NCBI GenBank assembly: GCA_965246835.1
Contig: CBDFFQ010000001.1
Location: 558,001-622,000 of the forward strand
DNA length: 64,000 bases
Direction of reading: 5' to 3'
From: JANPPS01 sp965246835
GTDB lineage: Bacteria; Pseudomonadota; Alphaproteobacteria; Acetobacterales; Acetobacteraceae
Under the pieces are notes generated by a model. The model was given only the letters and a program-made list of their open reading frames with translations. It was not told where the DNA came from and ran no database searches. How positions within the stretch are numbered: position 1 is the stretch's first letter; each line of letters begins with the position of its first letter. Shown here in pieces: positions 51,056 through 62,960 of the stretch. A program made the position numbers and the translations under genes.

Positions 51056-54000
51056 TTATTCCGCCGCGGTGGGCGCCGGGATCGCCACGGTTTCCGGGCG
51101 CAGCCGCGCCTGGTCCCGCCCGGCCGCCACCGCCCGCAAGCGGTTCATGACGGAGCCCGTGCCCGCGGGGATCAAGCGGCCCACGATCACGTTCTCCTTC
51201 AATCCCAGCAGGTTATCCACCTTGCCGGCCGTCGCGGCCTCGGTCAGTACCCGAGTCGTCTCCTGGAACGACGCGGCGCTGATGAAGCTGTGGGTCTGCA
51301 GGCTGGCCTTGGTGATGCCTTGCAGCACGGGGGTGCCCACGGCCGGGCGCTCCTCATGCTTCAAACGCACCTCGTTCTCCGCCTCCAGCTCCAACCGGTC
51401 CACCTGCTCCCCGGCCAGATAGGTCGTGTCACCGGGGTCGGTGATCTCCACCTTCTGCAGCATCTGCCGGACGATGACCTCGATGTGCTTGTCGTTGATC
51501 TTCACGCCCTGCAACCGGTACACGTCCTGGATCTCGTTCACCAGGTAGTCGGACAGCGCCTCCACACCGAGGACCGCCAGAATGTCGTGCGGCACGCGCG
51601 GCCCGTCCACCAACGGGTCACCCCGGCGGACGAAGTCGCCCTCCTGCACCGAAACGTGCTTGCCCTTCTGGATCAGGTACTCCGAGTCCTCGCCGGTCTC
51701 ATCGTTCTTCACGATGATCTTGCGCTTGGCCTTGTAGTCCTTGCCGAACTCCACGCGCCCGTCGATCTCGGCGATGACGGCGTGGTCCTTCGGGCGCCGG
51801 GCTTCGAACAGCTCCGCCACGCGCGGCAGGCCGCCCGTGATGTCGCGGGTCTTGCTGCCCTCCCGCGGGATGCGCGCCAGCACGTCACCGGCCGCGACGG
51901 TCGCCCCGTTCTCGACCGAGAGGATCGAGTCCGGGTTCAGGAAGTAGCGCGCCTCCGCCCCGCTCGGCAGCTTCAGCACCTCGCCCTTCGCGTCCTTCAG
52001 CTGCAGCCGCGGCCTGAGATCGACGCCCTTGGTGCTCTGCTTGTAGTCCACGACCACCTTCGTCGTGAGGCCCGTCACCTCGTCCATCTTCTCGATGATC
52101 GTCACGCCGTCCAACAGGTCGAGGTATTCGACGTTGCCGGCCCGCTCCGTGATGATCGGCAAGGTGTAGGGGTCCCACTCCGCCAGCTTCAGCAGACGCG
52201 AGACCTTCTGCCCCTCATCCACCAGCAGCCGCGCGCCATAGGGCACCCGGAAGCGCGCGCGCTCACGGCCCTTGTCGTCCACGATCGCCATCTCGCAGTT
52301 GCGGGACATCACGACCGGGACGCCCTGGCTGTTCTGCACCACGTTGCGGTTCTTGATCTGCACCGTGCCGTCATGGCTCGCCTCGACGGCGCTGACTTCG
52401 GCGCCCCGCTGCGCCGCGCCGCCGATGTGGAAGGTGCGCATCGTCAGCTGGGTGCCGGGTTCGCCGATGGACTGCGCGGCGATCACGCCCACGGCCTCAC
52501 CGATGTTGACCGGGGTGCCGCGGGCCAGGTCGCGCCCGTAACACATGCCGCACACGCCCACCCGGCTTTCGCAGGTCAGGACCGAGCGGATCTTCACGGT
52601 CTCGACGCCCGACGTTTCGAGCAGGTCCGCCTCCGGCTCCTCGATCAGCGTGTTCTGCCGCAGCAGCACGTCGTTGGTCACGGGGTCCAGCACGTCTTCG
52701 GCCGTGGTCCGCCCGAGCGTGCGCTCGGACAGGCTCGCCACGGTCTCACCGCCGTCGAGCACGGCCTTCACAGTGAGGCCGCGCTCGGTCCCGCAATCGT
52801 TCTCGACGATGATGCAGTCCTGCGCGACGTCCACGAGACGCCGGGTCAGATAGCCCGAGTTGGCCGTTTTGAGCGCCGTGTCCGCGAGGCCCTTGCGGGC
52901 GCCGTGGGTGGAGTTGAAGTATTCGAGGACGGAGAGCCCTTCCTTGAAGTTGGCGATGATCGGCTGCTCGATGATCTCACCGGACGGCTTGGCCATCAGG
53001 CCGCGCATGCCGGCCAGCTGCCGCATCTGCTGCGGCGATCCGCGCGCGCCGGAGTGCGACATCATCCACACCGAGTTGGTGGGCGTGCCGATCTCCTGCT
53101 TGCTGATCTCCTTCATCATGGCGCCGGCCACTTCGTCGGTGCAGCGGGACCAGGCGTCCACCACCTTGTTGTAGCGCTCACCGGCGGTGATCAGGCCATC
53201 CTGGTATTGCTGCTCGAACTCCTTGACCTCGTTCTGGGTCTTCAAGATCAGCTCGGGCTTGCTGTCCGGGATGATCAGATCGTCCTTGCCGAAGCTCAGC
53301 CCGGCCTTCGCGGCCTGGCCGAAGCCCAGCCCCATCAGACGGTCGGCGAAGATCACGCATTCCTTCTGGCCGCAATGGCGATAGACGGCGTCGATCACGT
53401 CGGACACGTTCTTCTTGGTCAGCGTCCGGTTGATCAGGCTGAACGGCACGTTCGGGTTGCGCGGCAGGATGTTGCCGATCAGCATGCGGCCCGGCGTCGT
53501 GGTGACGATCGTGCGTGTCTTGTTGCCCTGTGCGTCGACCGTCTCCCACCGGGCGCGGATCTTTTCGTGCAGGTGCACCGCCTTGGCCGTCAGCGCATAC
53601 TCGATCTCACCCACGCTGCCGTAGGCGGTCGGGCCCTTGCGCTGCAGGACCGGATTGCCGGCCTTGTCGTCCTTATAGATGGCGGTGTCGGGCGCGTCCC
53701 GGAACTCCGGCGTCTCGAGGCTGAGGTAATACAGGCCGAGCACGATGTCCTGGCTCGGCACGATGATCGGCTTGCCGTTGGCCGGGCTCAGGATGTTGTT
53801 GGTGCTCATCATCAGCACCCGCGCCTCGAGCTGCGCTTCCAGGCTCAGCGGCACGTGCACCGCCATCTGGTCGCCGTCGAAATCGGCGTTGAACGCGGTG
53901 CACACCAGCGGATGCAGCTGGATGGCCTTGCCCTCGATCAGCACCGGCTCGAACGCCTGGATGCCCAGGCGATGCAGGGTCGGCGCGCGGTTCAGCATCA

Positions 54001-55264
54001 CGGGATGCTCGCGGATCACCTCCTCGAGGATGTCCCAGACCTCCGGCCGCTCCTTCTCCACCATCCGCTTGGCGGCCTTGATGGTGGTGGCGTGGCCATA
54101 CTTCTCGAGCTTGGAGTAGATGAACGGCTTGAACAGCTCGAGCGCCATCTTCTTCGGCAGGCCGCACTGATGCAGCTTCAGCTCCGGCCCAACCACGATG
54201 ACCGAGCGGCCGGAATAGTCCACGCGCTTGCCCAGCAGGTTCTGGCGGAACCGGCCCTGCTTGCCCTTCAGCATGTCGGACAGGGATTTCAGCGGGCGCT
54301 TGTTCGCGCCCGTGATGGCCCGGCCGCGACGGCCGTTGTCGAACAACGCGTCCACGCTCTCCTGCAGCATGCGCTTCTCGTTGCGCACGATGATGTCGGG
54401 CGCGCGCAGCTCGATCAGGCGCTTCAACCGGTTGTTGCGATTAATGACGCGGCGATACAGGTCGTTGAGGTCCGACGTCGCGAATCGGCCGCCATCGAGC
54501 GGCACCAGCGGACGCAGCTCGGGCGGGATCACCGGCACCACGTCGAGGATCATCCACTCGGGCTTGGCGCCGCTCTCACCGAACGCCTCGATCAGCTTCA
54601 GGCGCTTCACGAGCTTCTTGCGCTTCGCCTCGGAGTTGGTCTCCTTCAGCTCGGCCCGCAGCGTCACCTTGTCGCTGCCGATGTCGATGCCGTGCAGGAT
54701 GCCCTTGATCGCCTCGGCCCCGATGCCGGCGCGGAAGCCGTCCTCGCCGAACTCGTCCTGTTTCGACATCAGCTGATCTTCGGTCAGCAGCTGGTGCAGC
54801 TTGAGATCGGTGAGCCCGGGCTCGAGCACCACGTAGCTCTCGAAATACAGGATCTTTTCGAGTTCCTTGAGCGTCAGATCGACCATGAGGCCGATGCGGC
54901 TCGGGAGCGACTTCAGGAACCAGATGTGGGCGACCGGGCTGGCCAGCTCGATATGGCCCATGCGCTCACGCCGCACCTTGGCGAGTGTCACCTCCACGCC
55001 GCACTTCTCGCAGATGATGCCGCGGAACTTCATGCGCTTGTACTTGCCGCACAGGCACTCGTAATCCTTGATCGGGCCGAAGATGCGGGCGCAGAACAGC
55101 CCGTCCCGCTCCGGCTTGAAGGTGCGGTAGTTGATGGTCTCGGGCTTCTTGATCTCGCCATAGGACCAGCTGCGGATTTGCTCCGGGCTCGCCATCTGGA
55201 TCTTGATCTGGTCGAAGGTCATGGCCGCACCGGCCTGACCGAGGATCTTCATCAGTTCATTCAT
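51056..55264 (-). CDS. rpoC: RNA polymerase subunit beta'
   Basis: A 1402-residue catalytic subunit. The N-terminal zinc site (four Cys in CLCGKYKRM...CEKCG) lies near residues 70-90. The catalytic magnesium motif NADFDGDQMAVHVPLS is at about 457-472. The second zinc site (CESRVGVCGMCYG) is around 890-905. The ending is Ala/Pro-rich. It follows rpoB by 72 bp. The giant plus-strand open frame over rpoBC is antisense shadow. Confidence 0.98.
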   Translation of the reverse strand: MNELMKILGQAGAAMTFDQIKIQMASPEQIRSWSYGEIKKPETINYRTFKPERDGLFCARIFGPIKDYECLCGKYKRMKFRGIICEKCGVEVTLAKVRRERMGHIELASPVAHIWFLKSLPSRIGLMVDLTLKELEKILYFESYVVLEPGLTDLKLHQLLTEDQLMSKQDEFGEDGFRAGIGAEAIKGILHGIDIGSDKVTLRAELKETNSEAKRKKLVKRLKLIEAFGESGAKPEWMILDVVPVIPPELRPLVPLDGGRFATSDLNDLYRRVINRNNRLKRLIELRAPDIIVRNEKRMLQESVDALFDNGRRGRAITGANKRPLKSLSDMLKGKQGRFRQNLLGKRVDYSGRSVIVVGPELKLHQCGLPKKMALELFKPFIYSKLEKYGHATTIKAAKRMVEKERPEVWDILEEVIREHPVMLNRAPTLHRLGIQAFEPVLIEGKAIQLHPLVCTAFNADFDGDQMAVHVPLSLEAQLEARVLMMSTNNILSPANGKPIIVPSQDIVLGLYYLSLETPEFRDAPDTAIYKDDKAGNPVLQRKGPTAYGSVGEIEYALTAKAVHLHEKIRARWETVDAQGNKTRTIVTTTPGRMLIGNILPRNPNVPFSLINRTLTKKNVSDVIDAVYRHCGQKECVIFADRLMGLGFGQAAKAGLSFGKDDLIIPDSKPELILKTQNEVKEFEQQYQDGLITAGERYNKVVDAWSRCTDEVAGAMMKEISKQEIGTPTNSVWMMSHSGARGSPQQMRQLAGMRGLMAKPSGEIIEQPIIANFKEGLSVLEYFNSTHGARKGLADTALKTANSGYLTRRLVDVAQDCIIVENDCGTERGLTVKAVLDGGETVASLSERTLGRTTAEDVLDPVTNDVLLRQNTLIEEPEADLLETSGVETVKIRSVLTCESRVGVCGMCYGRDLARGTPVNIGEAVGVIAAQSIGEPGTQLTMRTFHIGGAAQRGAEVSAVEASHDGTVQIKNRNVVQNSQGVPVVMSRNCEMAIVDDKGRERARFRVPYGARLLVDEGQKVSRLLKLAEWDPYTLPIITERAGNVEYLDLLDGVTIIEKMDEVTGLTTKVVVDYKQSTKGVDLRPRLQLKDAKGEVLKLPSGAEARYFLNPDSILSVENGATVAAGDVLARIPREGSKTRDITGGLPRVAELFEARRPKDHAVIAEIDGRVEFGKDYKAKRKIIVKNDETGEDSEYLIQKGKHVSVQEGDFVRRGDPLVDGPRVPHDILAVLGVEALSDYLVNEIQDVYRLQGVKINDKHIEVIVRQMLQKVEITDPGDTTYLAGEQVDRLELEAENEVRLKHEERPAVGTPVLQGITKASLQTHSFISAASFQETTRVLTEAATAGKVDNLLGLKENVIVGRLIPAGTGSVMNRLRAVAAGRDQARLRPETVAIPAPTAAE

Positions 55265-55336
55265 GCGTCAAACCCCAGTTCGGCCGCCGGCTGCTGCCAG
55301 CGGCCGCAAGTTTCGGGATGTAGAAAGGTGTATCGG

Positions 55337-59509
<4,173 letters not shown>

Positions 59510-59532
59510 CGCCCGTCCTTCAGTCAGTTTCT

Positions 59533-59600
59533 AGGCACGTCTTTTTGGGCACGTCTATTTGGGCACGTCTCTTTGGGCACGTCTCTTTGGGCACGCTGTT
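59533..59600. repeat. 14-bp tandem repeat between rplL and rpoB
   Basis: Nearly five units of GGGCACGTCTCTTT: unit 1 at 59533-59546 (AGGCACGTCTTTTT), unit 2 at 59547-59560 (...CTATTT), units 3 and 4 identical at 59561-59588, and a partial fifth (GGGCACGCTGTT) to 59600. It ends about 23 bases before the rpoB start codon, so it is transcribed in the rpoB leader. Copy number could vary between strains. Confidence 0.9.
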
Positions 59601-59631
59601 AGGCACTCGGTTCAGCAACGGGTTCGCGGGC

Positions 59632-59689
59632 GGAAACCGACCCTGGTTTCCACCCGCTCCCGCATTCATGCCCGGCGAGGGAACTCGCC
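59632..59689 (-). promoter_or_regulatory. Two hairpins after rplL, possible rplL-rpoB attenuator
   Basis: Stem one: GGCGAG (59674-59679) with CTCGCC (59684-59689). Stem two: GGAAACC (59632-59638) with GGTTTCC (59645-59651). They lie in the rplL-rpoB gap, where E. coli has a partial terminator and an RNase III site that reduce rpoBC relative to rplJL. Neither has a T-run. Confidence 0.45.
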
Positions 59690-59699
59690 AGGAAGGCCG

Positions 59700-60077
59700 C
59701 TACTTGATCTCGACAGTGGCGCCCTGCTCTTCCAACTGCTTCTTCAGCTTCGCAGCCTCGTCCTTGTTCACGCCTTCCTTCACAGGCTTCGGCGCGCCCT
59801 CGACGAGGTCCTTGGCTTCCTTCAGCCCGAGACCCGTGATGGTCCGGACTTCCTTGATGACGTTGATCTTCTTCTCGCCGGCCTTGGCGAGGATCACCGT
59901 GAACTCGGTCTGCTCCTCGACCACGGCGGCAGGCGCCGCGGGGCCGGAGGGGGCGGCGGCGGCGGCGGGTGCCGCGGCGGAAACGCCCCACTTCTCTTCG
60001 AGCATCTTGCTCAGCTCAGCGGCCTCGAGCACCGTCAGTGCGGACAGCTCCTCGACCAGTCGTGCCATGTCAGCCAT
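59700..60077 (-). CDS. rplL: 50S ribosomal protein L7/L12
   Basis: A 125-residue stalk protein recruiting translation GTPases. It has the N-terminal dimer helix region (LVEELSALTVLEAAELSKML), a flexible Ala/Pro hinge (about 36-52) and the C-terminal domain with GLGLKEAKDLVEGAPKPV. It follows rplJ by 70 bp. Confidence 0.98.
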   Translation of the reverse strand: MADMARLVEELSALTVLEAAELSKMLEEKWGVSAAAPAAAAAPSGPAAPAAVVEEQTEFTVILAKAGEKKINVIKEVRTITGLGLKEAKDLVEGAPKPVKEGVNKDEAAKLKKQLEEQGATVEIK

Positions 60078-60147
60078 TTCGTAAGTCCTTCAGATAATCA
60101 GTGAATGGTCCCATGCAAGCCCGGTGCCTGAGCGCCGGGCCCGCGGC

Positions 60148-60687
60148 TCAGGCGGCCTCTGCCGAGGCCTCGGTTTCCGTCTCTTTGTTGGCGTAGGCCC
60201 CGAAGACCCGTGCGAGCTGCCCGGCCGGCGCCTGGAGGATGCCGGCGATCCGGGTGGCGGGGGTTTGGATCATCCCCACCAAACGGGCACGCAGCACGTC
60301 CAAGGACGGCAGATCCGCCAGCGCCTTGATCCCATCCGCATTCAGCGTCTGGGTGCCAAGGGCGCCGCCGATCACGACGAACTTCTCGTTGGTCTTGGCG
60401 TAGTCGACGGCCACTTTCGCCACCGCCACCGGGTCCGTATGCCACGCAAGCGCGGTCGGACCCTTCAGCAGGGGTGCAATGCCGTCGAACCGGGTCCCAT
60501 CCAGGGCGAGCACGGCCAACCGGTTCTTCGCGACTTTGTAGGTCGATCCCGACGCCCGCATCCGGCGTCGCAGCTCCGATACCTCGGCGACCGTCATCCC
60601 GTTATTGCGGGTCACGACCACCATGGACGTCTCTGCGAACACCTGACCGAGCGAAGCGACGAATGCGCGCTTCTCCGTACGGTCCAA
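60148..60687 (-). CDS. rplJ: 50S ribosomal protein L10
   Basis: A 179-residue stalk base protein binding L7/L12 dimers. VVVTRNNGMTVAEVSELRRRMR and YKVAKNRLA match the family. The start codon is TTG (60687), supported by an AGAGGAGA site upstream. The C-terminus is Ala/Glu-rich. L10 with L7/L12 represses its own leader in E. coli; the 279-bp leader here is compatible. Confidence 0.97.
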   Translation of the reverse strand: MDRTEKRAFVASLGQVFAETSMVVVTRNNGMTVAEVSELRRRMRASGSTYKVAKNRLAVLALDGTRFDGIAPLLKGPTALAWHTDPVAVAKVAVDYAKTNEKFVVIGGALGTQTLNADGIKALADLPSLDVLRARLVGMIQTPATRIAGILQAPAGQLARVFGAYANKETETEASAEAA

Positions 60688-60966
60688 GTCTCGTCTCCTC
60701 TAGGCAGGGCGATCATGCCCCGCCGGTTCCCTCGGCACCGCCACCGTGGCAGCGCCGCATCGCCTGTCCGGAACCCCGCTGCACATGCAAGGGGACCCTG
60801 TAGCCGGAACCACTTCTTCGCCCCGGGCTCACGCCCATGGCCAATCCGCTTCCCCGTCTCCTGCGTGCGGGCGTCAGCCCATTATCCAGAAAGGACACAC
60901 AGTCTCGGACAGGTCAGGGGAGCGAACTCCCCCTAGCCACCCCGGCCGAGGCCGGGGCGAATTGCG
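60688..60966 (-). promoter_or_regulatory. rplA-rplJ leader with two strong hairpins
   Basis: This 279-bp gap starts, in transcribed order, with a GC stem (CCCCGGCC at 60940-60947 with GGCCGGGG at 60950-60957). A hairpin capped by a TTCG tetraloop follows (AGGGGGAG/CTCCCCT, 60916-60934). About 200 further bases lead to the rplJ TTG. The position equals the L10 autoregulatory leader of other bacteria; I could not confirm a kink-turn by eye. The two stems may attenuate read-through from rplKA. Confidence 0.5.
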
Positions 60967-61659
60967 TTAGGCCGACAAGCTCGCGACATCGACCCGGATG
61001 CCCGGGCCCATGGTCGAGCTGACGGACGCCTTCTGCACATACGTGCCCTTGGCGCCGGTCGGCTTGGCCTTCTGGATCGCGTCCACGAAGGCCTTGATGT
61101 TCTCGACCAGCTTCTGCTCCTCGAAGCTCGCCTTGCCGATGCCGGCATGCACGATCCCGGCCTTCTCGGCCCGGAACTCCACCTGGCCGGACTTGGCGGC
61201 GGTAACGGCGCCCTTCACGTCCATGGTGACGGTGCCGAGCTTCGGGTTCGGCATCAGGCCGCGCGGGCCCAGGATCTTACCGAGCCGGCCCACCAGCGCC
61301 ATCATGTCCGGCGTCGCGATGCAGCGGTCGAAGCCGAACTCACCGGCCTGCACCTTCTCCGCCAGGTCCTCGGCGCCCACGATATCGGCGCCGGCAGCCA
61401 GGGCCTCCTCCGCCTTGGCGCCGCGGGCGAACACGCCGACGCGCAGGGTCTTGCCGGTGCCGTTCGGCAGGCTCAGCAGGCCGCGGACCATCTGGTCGGC
61501 GTGGCGCGGATCGATGCCAAGGTTCATGCTGAACTCGATCGTCTCGTCGAACTTGGCGCGGGCGTTGCTCTTCGCGAGCGCGATCGCCTCCGCCAGGGTG
61601 TAGGACTTGGTGCGGTCGAACGTCTCGTAACCGGCCCGGAGGCGCTTGTCATGTGCCAT
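60967..61659 (-). CDS. rplA: 50S ribosomal protein L1
   Basis: A 230-residue L1-stalk protein helping release deacylated tRNA; in E. coli it also represses rplKA translation. SLPNGTGKTLRVGVFARG, GPRGLMPNPKLGTVT and GKASFEEQKLVENI are diagnostic. It follows rplK by 4 bp. Confidence 0.98.
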   Translation of the reverse strand: MAHDKRLRAGYETFDRTKSYTLAEAIALAKSNARAKFDETIEFSMNLGIDPRHADQMVRGLLSLPNGTGKTLRVGVFARGAKAEEALAAGADIVGAEDLAEKVQAGEFGFDRCIATPDMMALVGRLGKILGPRGLMPNPKLGTVTMDVKGAVTAAKSGQVEFRAEKAGIVHAGIGKASFEEQKLVENIKAFVDAIQKAKPTGAKGTYVQKASVSSTMGPGIRVDVASLSA

Positions 61660-61663
61660 GGGA

Positions 61664-62098
61664 TCAGCCCTCCACCACGGTGAGCCCCATGGAGCGGGCG
61701 CTCCCCGCCAGCATGCTCACGGCGGCGTCCACCTCGTTCGCGTTCATGTCCTTCATCTTCGTCGCCGCGATTTCCCGCAGCTGCGCCGTCGTCACCCGGC
61801 CCACTGCCGCACCCTTGCCCGGTGTGGTAGTGCCCTTGGTGATGCCCGCGGCCTTTTTCAGGAAGTAGGTGTTGGGCGGCGTCTTGGTGATGAAGCTGAA
61901 CGTGCGGTCACCGAACGCGGTGATCACGACGGGGATCGGCATGCCGGGCTCCATCGTCTGTGTCAGCGCGTTGAATTCCTTGCAGAACTGCATGATGTTG
62001 AGGCCGCGCTGACCGAGCGCCGGGCCCACGGGCGGAGACGGGTTCGCCTTCCCGGCCGGAATTTGCAGCTTGATGTAGCCGACGATCTTCTTGGCCAA
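61664..62098 (-). CDS. rplK: 50S ribosomal protein L11
   Basis: A 144-residue protein of the GTPase-associated centre, needed for RelA activation and the target region of thiostrepton. YIKLQIPAGKANPSPPVGPALG and the C-terminal EIAATKMKDMNA...GSARSMG are typical. It heads the rplKA-rplJL-rpoBC transcription unit. Unlike most proteobacteria, no secE-nusG lies upstream. Confidence 0.98.
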   Translation of the reverse strand: MAKKIVGYIKLQIPAGKANPSPPVGPALGQRGLNIMQFCKEFNALTQTMEPGMPIPVVITAFGDRTFSFITKTPPNTYFLKKAAGITKGTTTPGKGAAVGRVTTAQLREIAATKMKDMNANEVDAAVSMLAGSARSMGLTVVEG

Positions 62099-62186
62099 CG
62101 CACAACCCTCTCGTTCGAGGGACCGCGGTCATACCGAAGGGATGCGTCGCCGCACGTCCTTCTCCCGCGTTCCGAGTGAGGGCGGG

Positions 62187-62215
62187 CGTATACAGCGCGT
62201 TCCCAGGACTGTCCA
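62187..62215 (-). promoter_or_regulatory. Candidate promoter for rplK
   Basis: TGGACA (62215-62210), 17 bases, then TATACG (62192-62187), with a TG before the -10. It lies about 90 bases upstream of rplK, in the region divergent from the small membrane ORF. Confidence 0.45.
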
Positions 62216-62292
62216 CAACAAAAGTTGGCGGAGCCCGGGACAGCGCCGCCGTGTCATGGTAGGACGGCACGACGTAACGAGAGGATCGCCCG

Positions 62293-62517
62293 ATGGCCGT
62301 GAAGCCGAACACGACGCCCGCCAGCACCAAGCCGCAAGGCTTCAACCCTACGGTCATCGCCATCGTCGGGTCCCTGGTGATCTCGATCGTGCTGGCGACG
62401 GTGGTCACCGGCAACCCGTTCCGCGCCCTCCGCCTGGCCTACACGGATTACAGCGGCACCCCGGCCGCGGGCGCGCCCAAGGCCAGCACCACGACGGCGC
62501 CGGCTGCGGCGCATTAG
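62293..62517 (+). CDS. Small single-helix membrane protein of unknown function
   Basis: A 74-residue protein with a GAGAGG ribosome site 7 bases before ATG. It has a polar N-terminus (Pro/Thr/Lys), one strong hydrophobic helix (about 20-40) and a Thr/Ala/Pro-rich tail ending in Ala-His. No family is recognised. It is divergent from rplK and overlaps the convergent GNAT gene by 4 bp at the stops. Function unknown; coding status is supported by G/C-rich third positions and the ribosome site. Confidence 0.55.
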   Translation: MAVKPNTTPASTKPQGFNPTVIAIVGSLVISIVLATVVTGNPFRALRLAYTDYSGTPAAGAPKASTTTAPAAAH

Positions 62518-62960
62518 GCCAGCTGCTTCGCCATATAGACGCGGTCGTATCCTGCCTCGCTGACGCGCCTGGTCTCTTGGAAGCCGAGCCGTGCGTAGAG
62601 GGCCAGGTTCTCCACCATCTTCACGTTGGTATACAGCAGGATCGACGCGCAGCCCCGGTGACGTGCCTCGGTTTCGGCGAACGCGACCATCGTGCGGCCG
62701 TGGCCTTGTCCCTGTGCGGACGGGGCAATGGCCACATTGTCCAGCAACAGCGTCGCAGGCGCCACTTCCTTCAAGACGATCACGCCGAGCGCCTGGCCCG
62801 CCTCATCGAGCACCCACGCCTCGCCCGCCGCGATAATCGCCGCATAATCGTCGACCATCGGACCCGGCGGCTTGCCGATCCGCCCGACATACGGCGCGTA
62901 GGCCGCCGCCACGATCTCACGAATGCGGGCCTCGTCCGCCGGGGTCGCGATCCGGATCAA
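62514..62960 (-). CDS. GNAT-family N-acetyltransferase
   Basis: A 148-residue acetyl-CoA-dependent acetyltransferase. The acetyl-CoA-binding motif A region reads LLLDNVAIAPSAQGQGHGRT, where relatives have Q/RxxGxG/A, and LALYARLGFQETRR forms motif B. The TTG at 62960 overlaps the stop of the thiamine enzyme (TTGA) and gives the standard GNAT start (LIRIATPADEARI); a longer frame to 63233 is inside that gene. The acceptor molecule is unknown. Confidence 0.8.
   Translation of the reverse strand: MIRIATPADEARIREIVAAAYAPYVGRIGKPPGPMVDDYAAIIAAGEAWVLDEAGQALGVIVLKEVAPATLLLDNVAIAPSAQGQGHGRTMVAFAETEARHRGCASILLYTNVKMVENLALYARLGFQETRRVSEAGYDRVYMAKQLA

Noticed and set aside
59533..59600. CRISPR array between rplL and rpoB
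   Set aside because: The units are 14 bp and directly adjacent with no spacers, so it is a simple tandem repeat.
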